From Kiloniella litopenaei (lineage in GTDB: Bacteria; Pseudomonadota; Alphaproteobacteria; Kiloniellales; Kiloniellaceae), in the NCBI RefSeq assembly GCF_000982415.1, contig NZ_LANI01000004.1, positions 1 to 64,000 on the forward strand: a DNA stretch of 64,000 nt, in the 5' to 3' direction. The notes below the pieces were generated by a model. It was given only the letters and a program-made list of their open reading frames with translations, ran no database searches and was not told the origin of the DNA. This document shows, one piece after another, positions 1 through 6,640 of this stretch; positions within the stretch are counted from its first letter, which is position 1; each line of letters starts with the position of its first letter. Both the position numbers and the translations under genes were made by a program.

Positions 1-240
1 ATGGGGCTGAGGAATCTATCCTCGGTTCTGCGGTCATGAACCTGCGCATGCCCGGCCAATACATCGATGAAGAAACCGGACGCGGCAGTGGATCAAGCCT
101 GACCCACCCACTCTACTACAACTACAACCGTGACTACGATCCCGCCACAGGCCGATACACACAGGTCGATCCGATCGGACTGGCAGGGGGAGTGAATACT
201 TATGCTTATGCTAATGGAAGTCCCAAGAGATATATTGACC
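1..240 (+). repeat. RHS core direct repeat, copy 1 (partner 2833-3072)
   Basis: Positions 1-240 align without gaps to 2833-3072 at a constant offset of 2832, differing by scattered, mostly third-position substitutions. Identity ends right after the codons for NGSP..RY, exactly where RHS proteins switch from core to variable tip. The upstream end of the repeat lies outside the window. Confidence 0.9.
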
Positions 241-686
241 TTGATGGCCTTTTAGTCCGCAATGGTGAAGGTGGAATAATTGACAGAATATGGGATGACT
301 TTAGGAGAGGCTGGAGGGATCACAATAGAGAGGATTATTGCCCAGTCCCGTCTGGCCCATTAGATCCAAGTGCTCCGTTACCTCCTCCTGCCTTACCAAG
401 TGAGAAAAGTGATGGGGAACCGGGAGATGGGAGTGATAAGGGGAAAGAGCCATCTCGACCAGGGAAAATGCAAAAGGAAGTCGAGAAAGGCCAAGCTCCT
501 AAGGATGTAGATCGTGTTGATCCTCCTCATATTGATGGACAAGAACCTCATATACATTATAAGGACGGCACAAGTTCTAATCAGTCGGGTTCAACTCATG
601 ACAAATACAAAGGATCACCCAATCCTAGTAATAAAACTAGAAAGTGGTTGAAGAAACACGGTTGGACTCCACCTCTTAAAAGCTAA
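1..686 (+). CDS. RHS-repeat protein, 3' end with polymorphic toxin-like tip (5' end outside window)
   Basis: The reading frame is open from the left edge (codons in phase from position 3), so this is the C-terminal end of a larger RHS protein. The first ~80 codons are the conserved RHS core end, with the hallmark DPIGLAGGVNTYAYANGSP. After LDG the sequence changes to a variable tip: a proline/acid-rich linker, then a basic domain containing GQAPKDVDRVD, EPHIHYKDGT and a final KKHGW. This architecture, a conserved core followed by a variable C-terminal domain with a small gene right behind it, is typical of polymorphic toxins. The tip resembles RHS tips I associate with small nuclease-type toxins, but I cannot assign a family with certainty. 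The core is shared almost exactly with 2833-3072 while the tips differ completely. The tip is visibly more AT-rich than the core, as expected of exchanged tip cassettes. Confidence 0.8.
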   Translation, partial: GAEESILGSAVMNLRMPGQYIDEETGRGSGSSLTHPLYYNYNRDYDPATGRYTQVDPIGLAGGVNTYAYANGSPKRYIDLDGLLVRNGEGGIIDRIWDDFRRGWRDHNREDYCPVPSGPLDPSAPLPPPALPSEKSDGEPGDGSDKGKEPSRPGKMQKEVEKGQAPKDVDRVDPPHIDGQEPHIHYKDGTSSNQSGSTHDKYKGSPNPSNKTRKWLKKHGWTPPLKS

Positions 687-693
687 GGTTGTT

Positions 694-927
694 ATGAAAA
701 TGAAAATTTATGGCTATAGTGAAGAATCTGAGAATTTAAATAGAATGAAAGAGGTTTCATTATTGTGTAATAGTAATGATTTGGAATTAATTATCCAATT
801 TTTAAAATATACGCAAAATCAGTTAAAGGAACATGGCAAAGATTTTGGACATGAGCACTTTAGAGATTGGTTAAAGCAGGAAAATATAGACTTTGTTGGG
901 TCTGATATAATTATTGTTGGAGAATGA
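694..927 (+). CDS. putative immunity protein for the upstream RHS tip
   Basis: A 77-residue acidic protein starting seven bases after the RHS stop codon, in the position where polymorphic toxin systems encode their immunity protein. It begins MKMKIYGYSEES and ends IIIVGE. The conserved-looking W and terminal GE recall small alpha/beta immunity families such as Imm32, but this is an impression only. No signal peptide or membrane segment is visible, so it would act in the cytoplasm. The start is the first ATG after the toxin stop, with an AAGG element just upstream. Its codons are AT-rich like the toxin tip and unlike the RHS core, consistent with co-transfer of toxin and immunity genes. Function is inferred from position and size. 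Confidence 0.6.
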   Translation: MKMKIYGYSEESENLNRMKEVSLLCNSNDLELIIQFLKYTQNQLKEHGKDFGHEHFRDWLKQENIDFVGSDIIIVGE

Positions 928-1465
928 GAGTACTCTTGGTGAAATATTTTCTGAATCTGATATGAGTGAACATCGCAAACAACTAAAAGAAATTCCATTA
1001 ACTAAAACGAAGAAATATTTAGAAGATATTGCATTTGAACTGGAGATGGAATCTCTTGGGGCTCCAGTTATGCCCGATGATATTTTTGCTCTTTATGTTG
1101 AGCTGTTTGAAGATATTTCATTTTGTCTTAAGAAGGGTTCATATCACTTTGTTGCCAGCTTATACTCTAAAGTAAATAAACTTTCTGACAGTCAAAAAAA
1201 TCAACTATTAGATATTTTTGTGGTTAATTTTTCTCAATATGATGGACTTGATTTTCGGCTGTGGGTTTGTAGTTTTATTGCCAAATGTTATTCCAATGAA
1301 ACAGCCTTAGGCGTTTTTGAAAGTTTTGCCGAGAAGTATGAATTTGACGTAATTGCTGATGTGCTTGTTGCACTGGAGACTATTATGTATCGATTGAAAA
1401 AAGAAGGTTTAGAGACGCAGAGAGCAGTGTTGCTTTATAAGAAAATTCTTCAAAAAGATGCATAA
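914..1465 (+). CDS. hypothetical accessory/second immunity-like protein
   Basis: A 183-residue AT-rich, probably alpha-helical cytoplasmic protein that I do not recognise. The longest form starts with TTG at 914 and overlaps the end of the preceding gene by 14 bases. An internal ATG at 962 gives a 167-residue form starting MSEHRKQLKE; neither has a strong Shine-Dalgarno. It lies between an RHS toxin/immunity pair and a gspK remnant. A decayed relic of a homologous gene (VFEKLAEEYEF... ending KGA) sits at 3840-3929, in the same place relative to the second gspK copy. This shows the gene belongs to the duplicated unit. An immunity or immunity-like role is plausible from context only. Confidence 0.5.
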   Translation: MLENESTLGEIFSESDMSEHRKQLKEIPLTKTKKYLEDIAFELEMESLGAPVMPDDIFALYVELFEDISFCLKKGSYHFVASLYSKVNKLSDSQKNQLLDIFVVNFSQYDGLDFRLWVCSFIAKCYSNETALGVFESFAEKYEFDVIADVLVALETIMYRLKKEGLETQRAVLLYKKILQKDA

Positions 1466-1477
1466 TTAAATAATGCA

Positions 1478-1791
1478 TTATTTAATCTCAATAACACGCA
1501 CTATTTTTCCCTGTTGCTCCCTATTTAACATTGCAACCAACCTGAAAACTTTCCGTCTGGAACGCGTTCTGTAGTTTTGTATCTCAAGTGGTAGTGCATT
1601 GGGGTTTGTCGGACTCAATGCACCTTCTCCGCCCAACAATAACTCTATAAATTCAGGTGATGCGAGTTCCGGATCTAAGCCGCGTTGTTGGCTAGTCAGG
1701 GTTATATGAGGCGCGATTTTCTCAAAAAGATCCGGGGATATTCCAAGCAGGCCCTTTACTTCCTGAAGTGTTGTAAAAGGCCCATTGCCGG
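1478..1791 (-). pseudogene. gspK: gspK 3' fragment, copy 1 (T2SS minor pseudopilin)
   Basis: The minus strand encodes about 104 residues matching the C-terminus of the gspK copy at 3942-4553, ending in VIEIK and a TAA at 1478-1480. It begins abruptly at 1791, where an IS3-family end abuts it. The middle of the gene continues at 2111-2265 on the far side of the insertion. GspK is a minor pseudopilin of the type II secretion pilus tip. This copy cannot be functional because it is split and lacks its N-terminal helix. The matching block in copy 2 is 3942-4255, with both copies ending at the same ..CCCATTGCCGG border. Confidence 0.8.
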
Positions 1792-2110
1792 TGACCAGCT
1801 CCCCAATGTGTCCTCATTTATAAGTTAGCTGTGTTTGTGTTTTGATCTGTTGTTGACTTGGTAGCATATTCATATGGTGTTAGCCCCTTGAGGCTGGTGT
1901 GGGGTCTTTGAGTATTGTAATCCCTTCTCCAACTCTCAATCAATTCCCTTGCATGAAGATAGCTCAAGAACAGATGTTCATTGAGGCATTCGTCTCTTAA
2001 TCGGCCATTAAAACTCTCGACAAATCCGTTCTGCATAGGCTTTCCGGGGGCGATATAGTGCCACTCTACCTTTTGATCCTTCTGCCATTTCAGGATTGCA
2101 TTGGAGGTTA
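1792..2110 (-). mobile_element. IS3-family insertion sequence remnant (3' end of transposase)
   Basis: The minus strand encodes the last ~97 residues of an IS3-family OrfB transposase: [30 protein letters not shown] and [15 protein letters not shown]. The E of VESF is the third residue of the DDE triad; the two upstream Asp residues are missing. The element end TGACCAGCTCCCC at 1792-1804 looks like an IS3-group terminal inverted repeat and directly abuts gspK. The other boundary, at about 2110, is internal to the transposase, so this is a truncated inactive remnant. Read through on the minus strand, the transposase tail is fused in frame to gspK codons (open frame 1818-2435). Confidence 0.85.
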
Positions 2111-2265
2111 GCTCTGCACCGTTTAACCGTTTAATATCATTTCTGTCCCGCCAGTCCAGCACGGCGGCTGTCAGGCTATCCGGATCTGTTGCGCCAGCAC
2201 GGTCAAAAAAGAGTTTGATAAATCCTTTCGGGGCTGCATTGAAATCAACACGCCCGCCTTCGTCG
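2111..2265 (-). pseudogene. gspK: gspK central fragment, copy 1
   Basis: The minus strand encodes [20 protein letters not shown] and then a stretch ending [15 protein letters not shown], the first SAM-like region of GspK. Upstream (at ~2265) it stops where RHS-type sequence on the other strand begins. Downstream it joins the IS3 remnant at codons for NGAE/LTSN. This segment overlaps the region shared with copy 2 (4290-4375) but also retains about 25 residues (the VDFNAAP block) that copy 2 has lost. Confidence 0.75.
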
Positions 2266-2720
2266 GGGATGATTCCAGTGATTTTGTTCTGGATAACACC
2301 TCTGCGGATGCTTTTGGCACCGGGGCGTGGGCAACCAATACCTGGCTTAAAGGTGGCCGGTATTGGGGCGAGAACTATGGCCAGCAACAGGCAAGCGACA
2401 ACAGATGTCTTTACCTGGGCGCCAAGTCTGGCCAAGCCGGGTCGTTATCGTCTCTATACCCGTTGGGCGGCTGCGGATAGCTATGCCAAGGAAGCGGAAT
2501 ATACGATTCACCACGCCCGCGGTAGCAGTGTTGTTGTACACGATCAGCAACAGGAAGGTGGACGTTGGAAGAGCCTTGGTTCCTATGATTTTGTACCAGG
2601 GCAAAACCATCGCATAGAACTGCGCAATGCTGACACGGGTAAAACGGTGGTTGCGGATGCGATCTACTTTGAGTGGGTTGGGGATAACAGGGGGGGGGCA
2701 CGGCGGATGCGGCGCGTTTT
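2266..2720 (+). pseudogene. RHS protein fragment with golvesin-like domain, frameshifted
   Basis: Plus-strand codons read [17 protein letters not shown], then, in another frame, [38 protein letters not shown] and VVADAIYFEW. This is the pattern of golvesin C-terminal-like beta-sandwich domains that occur inside RHS/YD-repeat proteins. The coding frame changes near 2395-2404 and changes back at a run of nine G at 2690-2698. It then continues as TADAARFVQNDAQEISYIL into the downstream RHS core. The 5' part of the gene is absent because gspK sequence begins at ~2265. It is a truncated, twice-frameshifted RHS segment, although either shift could be a sequencing error. Confidence 0.65.
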
Positions 2721-3503
2721 GTGCAGAATGATGCGCAAGAGATTTCCTATATCCTGTGGGATAATCTCTTTACCCCGAAGAAGCTTGTGGACAGTTCGGG
2801 CGCGGTTGTCTGGGATGCGGCGTTAAGACCCTATGGGGCTGAGGAATCTATCCTCGGTTCTGCTGTCATGAACCTGCGCATGCCCGGTCAATACGTCGAT
2901 GAAGAAACCGGGCGCGGCAGCGGATCAAGCCTGACCCATCCGCTCTACTACAACTACAACCGCGACTACGATCCTGCCACAGGCCGATACACACAGGTCG
3001 ACCCCATCGGACTGGCTGGGGGTGTGAATACCTATGCTTATGCCAATGGAAGTCCAAGGAGATACGTTGATCCGAAAGGATTGCAAGCTGTGTGTATAGG
3101 GAGGCGGTGCCAGGGAAATTATATAGAACCATTACATCCTTTGGGACCTCTAGCCCCCTCAGGACCAGGTGAGATGCCAAATTTTGGCGTTTGTGGATTA
3201 GGTCTTGCTATTGCTATCGGTATCATGGCTAGTCAAGAGGATGGGGATGAAAAAGAGGAGGGGAAAGCAAAAAAGAAAGGGGGAGGGAAAAATGCTAAAC
3301 ATGCTAATCAAAAGAAGAGAGATGAAGCTGCAAAAAAATATAAAGAAGCAAAAGAGAGATATGAATCTTTGAAAAGCCAGCCCAATAAAACTCCAGCAGT
3401 CAAAAAAGAAATGGAAAAAGCTAAGAAAGCAATGGAGAAGGCAAAAAAGGATATGAATTTTACAGGTGAGCATCATAGTGGAAAAGCAAAGGGTAATCGA
3501 TAA
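2721..3503 (+). CDS. RHS core end with second variable tip (orphan RHS tip)
   Basis: A 260-residue reading frame from a GTG at 2721. Residues ~1-116 are the RHS core end (ISYILWDNLFTPKKLVDSSG, then the block repeated from position 1, ending NGSPRRYVDPKGL). The tip differs from that at position 1: a short Cys-containing hydrophobic patch (GVCGLGLAIAIGIMA), a long Lys/Glu-rich helical segment, and a basic C-terminus ending TGEHHSGKAKGNR. Several RHS tips end in a similar (S/G)EHHS..KGN motif, suggestive of a His-dependent nuclease-like toxin; this assignment is tentative. Upstream the frame continues to the G9 tract and a frameshifted golvesin-like region, so the full-length protein is probably not made. 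It may be a silent tip used for recombination. Confidence 0.65.
   Translation: MQNDAQEISYILWDNLFTPKKLVDSSGAVVWDAALRPYGAEESILGSAVMNLRMPGQYVDEETGRGSGSSLTHPLYYNYNRDYDPATGRYTQVDPIGLAGGVNTYAYANGSPRRYVDPKGLQAVCIGRRCQGNYIEPLHPLGPLAPSGPGEMPNFGVCGLGLAIAIGIMASQEDGDEKEEGKAKKKGGGKNAKHANQKKRDEAAKKYKEAKERYESLKSQPNKTPAVKKEMEKAKKAMEKAKKDMNFTGEHHSGKAKGNR
2833..3072 (+). repeat. RHS core direct repeat, copy 2 (partner 1-240)
   Basis: Aligns gap-free to positions 1-240 at an offset of 2832. The bases 5' of 2833 (from about 2700) are RHS core too, but the corresponding part of copy 1 is outside the window. Divergence is scattered and mostly synonymous, which suggests the core is under selection or was recently homogenised. 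Confidence 0.9.
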
Positions 3504-3504
3504 T

Positions 3505-3765
3505 ATGGAAAAATATACATTTTTTCTTGAGTGGGACGGTGGAACATATATATCCCAACGTTTATCTGTTTCTCTTGATGCTGCAATTAGTGACTGGTCG
3601 GAAGACATAGATATGATTACGATAGGAGCGCATGAAGATTCAAAATCAAAATTTATTCTTGATCTTAAGGATGAAACTCCTGTAGCGGTTGATGAGGTAA
3701 CTTCTGTTTGGTGTATGTGCGTTTCTATAGAAGATAAGTTGGCAATAATTCATATCATTAAATGA
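3505..3765 (+). CDS. putative immunity protein for the second RHS tip
   Basis: An 86-residue acidic protein (MEKYTFFLEWDGGTYISQ...) whose ATG lies one base after the RHS stop codon. An in-frame upstream GTG at 3466 would overlap the toxin gene. I prefer the ATG at 3505 because it gives a sensible N-terminus and follows a GGG element at 3491. It is rich in Asp, Glu and Trp and has no signal peptide. Position, size and acidic character relative to the very basic upstream tip all fit an immunity protein. I do not recognise the family. It is unrelated to the 77-residue protein behind the first RHS tip, as expected for cognate pairs. Confidence 0.55.
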   Translation: MEKYTFFLEWDGGTYISQRLSVSLDAAISDWSEDIDMITIGAHEDSKSKFILDLKDETPVAVDEVTSVWCMCVSIEDKLAIIHIIK

Positions 3766-3839
3766 TATGAAGAGATCGTTTCATTAGTTATTTTTTTAGG
3801 TGAATGAGTACCCTGCGAACCCAATAAGTCTTAATTATT

Positions 3840-3929
3840 GTTTTTGAAAAACTTGCCGAAGAATATGAATTTGTAGTGATTGTTGCCTTAGACACAGAAC
3901 GGGCAGAGTTACTTGATAAAGGTGCATAG
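3840..3929 (+). pseudogene. relic of the 914-1465 accessory gene
   Basis: Twenty-nine in-frame codons (VFEKLAEEYEF at the start, ERAELLDKGA at the end, TAG at 3927-3929) match the C-terminal part of the 183-residue protein (VFESFAEKYEF..., ...LQKDA). A block between them is deleted and there is no start. The bases after the stop remain alignable (TAATTAAATAATGCATTATTT versus TAGCTAAATAATGTATTATTT) and run into the gspK copy. This relic shows that the second unit once had the same gene order as the first. Confidence 0.7.
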
Positions 3930-3941
3930 CTAAATAATGTA

Positions 3942-4553
3942 TTATTTTACCTCAATAATACGCGTCATTCTTCCTTGTTGGTCTCCATTCAATGTGGCAA
4001 CCAATCTAAAAATCTTCCGTCTCGAGCGTGTTCGATAATTTTGAATTTCAAGCGGCAGTGCATTGGAGTTTGTATGACTCAATACACCTTTACCTCCCAA
4101 TAATAACTCAATAAATTCAGGTGAAGCGAGATCCGGATCAAAGCCGCGTTGTTGGCTTGTCAAGGTTATATGAGGGGCAATTTTCTCAAAAAGATCCGGG
4201 GATATTCCAAGCAGGCCCTTTACTTCCTGAAGTGTTGTAAAAGGCCCATTGCCGGGGCCGTAGGTACGGCCTTGTGCGGTGTAGTCTCTGCGCTCTGCAC
4301 CGTTTAGCCGCTTAATATCATTTCTGTCTCGCCAATCCAGCACGGCGGCTGTCAGGCTATCCGGATCCGTTGCGCCCTCTAATACAGCTTTTGTTTGGGC
4401 GCTTTCTTTTGCTGTCTTTACCAAAGCGATGTCTGTACGGGCAGAAAAAATCATTCTGCCGACAAGCACAGACAGGGCAATGGAAACCCACAAGGCTGCA
4501 ATAAGGGCTAAGCCTTGTGGGGGAGTAACAGAATTTGTGCTGCTAAATTTACT
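3942..4553 (-). pseudogene. gspK: gspK, copy 2 (5'-truncated, internally deleted)
   Basis: The minus strand encodes the hydrophobic N-terminal helix of a pseudopilin (GLALIAALWVSIALSVLVGR), then jumps from AQTKAVLE to [20 protein letters not shown]. The rest is the GspK C-terminal half (NGPFTTLQEVKGLLGISPDL, ITLTSQQ). About 70-90 residues usually found between these parts, including the [12 protein letters not shown] block kept in copy 1, are missing. Upstream of the helix there is no ATG or GTG before an in-frame TAA at 4554-4556; only a TTG inside the helix could start translation. GspK normally caps the type II secretion pseudopilus. No other gsp gene is visible in the window, so this is a stranded relic. 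Confidence 0.75.
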
Positions 4554-4568
4554 TTATAGTGAGCAAGA

Positions 4569-5375
4569 TCAGTCTATTTTGGGTAGGCTTTGGTCCATTT
4601 CGCGGGCGGGTTGCGGGCAGCAGCTGCCGACAATTTTTGCGGGGACGCCGACGGCTGTGCAATGTGCAGGCACGTCTTCCAGAACAACCGATGTTGCACC
4701 GACCTTTGCGCCGCGTCCAATTTCAATGTTACCGAGAATCTTGGCCCCGGCGCAGATCAGAGCGCCTTCGCGAATTTTAGGATGACGATCCCCAGTATCT
4801 TTACCTGTTCCCCCCAGAGTAACGTTCTGTAACAGGGATACGTTGTCTTCTATCACAGTGGTTTCGCCAATCACGACGCCTGTACCGTGGTCAATCATGA
4901 TGCCCTTGCCAATTTTTGCCGCCGGATGGATATCCAGACCAAAAACCTCTGATATCCGATTTTGCAAAAAGAGCGCCAGAGCCTGTCGGTCATTATTCCA
5001 TAGCCAATGGCCTAATCTGTAGCATTGCAGGGCATGGAAACCTTTGAAATAGAGGAGAGGTTCCAGATGGGATGTGCAGGCGGGATCTCGTTCAAAAACG
5101 GCAATGATATCTGATCTGATAGATTGGGTTATGCTTGGGTCTGCGGAAAAAGCGTCTTCAAATACTTGACCAAGAAGTCGGGCGGGAACTGCATTGTTGC
5201 CTAGTTTTTCCGACAGCATGTAGCCAATTGCCTTTTCCAGACTGTTATGATTGAGCATGGAAGATTGCAGGAACCCCGATAAGACAGGCTCTTTCGCGAG
5301 CATTTCATTGGCTTCTTTACGGATATAGGACCAGATGAGATCGGTTGTATCGGTTTGCTCTGCGACATACGCCAT
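4569..5375 (-). CDS. cysE: serine O-acetyltransferase
   Basis: Acetylates L-serine with acetyl-CoA to O-acetylserine, the first committed step of cysteine synthesis, in the cytoplasm. The 268-residue protein has the normal CysE length. The N-terminal helical domain (~1-145) is followed by a left-handed beta-helix of hexapeptide repeats (~146-250). The active site is visible: Asp148 and His163 in GLDIHPAA...MIDHGTG and His199 in GDRHPK. It is monocistronic. The ~250 bp upstream (5376-5624) carries an imperfect triple repeat of GTGTATTTT at 5531-5567 of unknown meaning. A cystine-type importer lies a few kilobases away, giving a local sulfur amino-acid theme. The gene is intact although it directly abuts the decayed RHS/gspK patch. 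Confidence 0.95.
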   Translation of the reverse strand: MAYVAEQTDTTDLIWSYIRKEANEMLAKEPVLSGFLQSSMLNHNSLEKAIGYMLSEKLGNNAVPARLLGQVFEDAFSADPSITQSIRSDIIAVFERDPACTSHLEPLLYFKGFHALQCYRLGHWLWNNDRQALALFLQNRISEVFGLDIHPAAKIGKGIMIDHGTGVVIGETTVIEDNVSLLQNVTLGGTGKDTGDRHPKIREGALICAGAKILGNIEIGRGAKVGATSVVLEDVPAHCTAVGVPAKIVGSCCPQPAREMDQSLPKID

Positions 5376-5624
5376 TTTGTGTTCCTTTTCTTGGATAGCC
5401 GTCGAGGACAGTAATGGGAGCGCGTCTATCCAGAATTCATATTATACAATGATATAGGCAAGAGGTGTGATATTTTAAATGAAAATTTGTGATAACAGCC
5501 ATTAACTATATTTATGAGCCCTCATATTCCGTGTGTATTTTACGTGTGTATTTTTGGGGGTGTATTTCAGGCCGTACATCAGAGGAGCCTGTTACCCAAG
5601 TTTAAACATGAGTTGTTGTTGTAT

Positions 5625-6530
5625 TTATGATTGGCAATGCAAAGCGTCCGTCAAAAAGCTGAGAAAAGCATCCAGTTTGGGGGACAGTTCTCTTTTTTGT
5701 TGATAAACAGCAAAGCGATCGCGCTGACTTTGGGTGTAGTCCGGCAGAACGTGAACCAGTTTTCCGGATTTAATATCATCAGCCACCATATAATCGTTCA
5801 AGTTGGCAATACCAAGCCCTGATCTGGCTGCATCACGCAGTGTATAGTAGCTATTTGTTTTGAGCCTAGGTGTAATATCGACATGATATTGGGTTGTTTT
5901 ATTGCTCATGGACCACCGCTGGGCCTGTGCCATTGCGGAATACACCAGTGTCTGATGCTTGGGCAGGTCATCGGGCGTTTTCGGTTGTCCTGATTGCTCT
6001 ATATAATGAGGAGAAGCGACGAGAACGCGTTTTTGGGCGATCAGCTTCAGGGCAAAAAGCGAAGAGTCCGGCAGGCCTTTACTGGAACGAATAGCAAGAT
6101 CATATCCCTCTTTGGTGATGTCGCGGAGCTTTTCCGTCAGGTCCAGATCTATGTTGATGTTTGGATATTTCTCAAGAAAAGTCGACAGACGTGGCCCCAG
6201 AAAATACTGTCCAAAAGCGGTAGGGGCCGTAATGCGCAGGGTGCCCGATGGTTCGTTCTGAAGGCTGCCGATTGTTTCTTCAAGTGTGACGACATCTCCT
6301 AGAATATGGTCACACTGGTCGTAATAGTATTTGCCAATATCTGTTAAGCTCAGGTTTCGTGTTGTCCGATATAAAAGTTTAGACTCAAGCAATTGTTCCA
6401 ATTGCGAAATTGCTTTGCTGACAGAAGAGGCTTTCATGCCCATTTTTTCTGCCGCTTTATTAAACGCGCCGGTTTGTACAACAGTATGAAAAACTGTCAT
6501 CAGATGAAATTTATCAGAAGGGCGCCGCAT
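5625..6530 (-). CDS. LysR-family transcriptional regulator
   Basis: 301 residues with an N-terminal winged helix-turn-helix (~1-65, FNKAAEKMGMKASSVSKAIS) and a LysR substrate-binding domain (~88-295). It belongs to the CrgA/YhjC-like group recognised by GTLRITAPTAFG. It is divergent from an MFS transporter gene with 110 bp between starts, the classical arrangement in which the regulator controls both genes. The intergenic DNA is AT-rich and contains two CAATTAT elements about 15 bp apart (~6558-6580), which could form part of a binding site. The inducer cannot be predicted. Confidence 0.9.
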   Translation of the reverse strand: MRRPSDKFHLMTVFHTVVQTGAFNKAAEKMGMKASSVSKAISQLEQLLESKLLYRTTRNLSLTDIGKYYYDQCDHILGDVVTLEETIGSLQNEPSGTLRITAPTAFGQYFLGPRLSTFLEKYPNINIDLDLTEKLRDITKEGYDLAIRSSKGLPDSSLFALKLIAQKRVLVASPHYIEQSGQPKTPDDLPKHQTLVYSAMAQAQRWSMSNKTTQYHVDITPRLKTNSYYTLRDAARSGLGIANLNDYMVADDIKSGKLVHVLPDYTQSQRDRFAVYQQKRELSPKLDAFLSFLTDALHCQS

Positions 6531-6640
6531 AATTAGTTCCTTAAAAGAATTATTAAGTCAATTATTCGGGCAATTATCAAGGTTTAATGGAAACTATATT
6601 CTTGATGGTGTTGATAAAGGCACAACAGGAATATCTTTAG

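Noticed and set aside
2101-2826. Long plus-strand frame covering gspK antisense and golvesin-like sequence
   Set aside because: Its first third is the antisense of gspK and its last part is out of frame with the RHS core; only the middle is real RHS coding, so it is treated as a pseudogene segment rather than a 241-residue gene.
3198-3608. 136-residue minus-strand open frame rich in Phe/Leu/Ser
   Set aside because: It is the mirror of the Lys/Glu-rich RHS tip; codon-reversed AAA/GAA becomes TTT/TTC, which gives an artificial hydrophobic protein.
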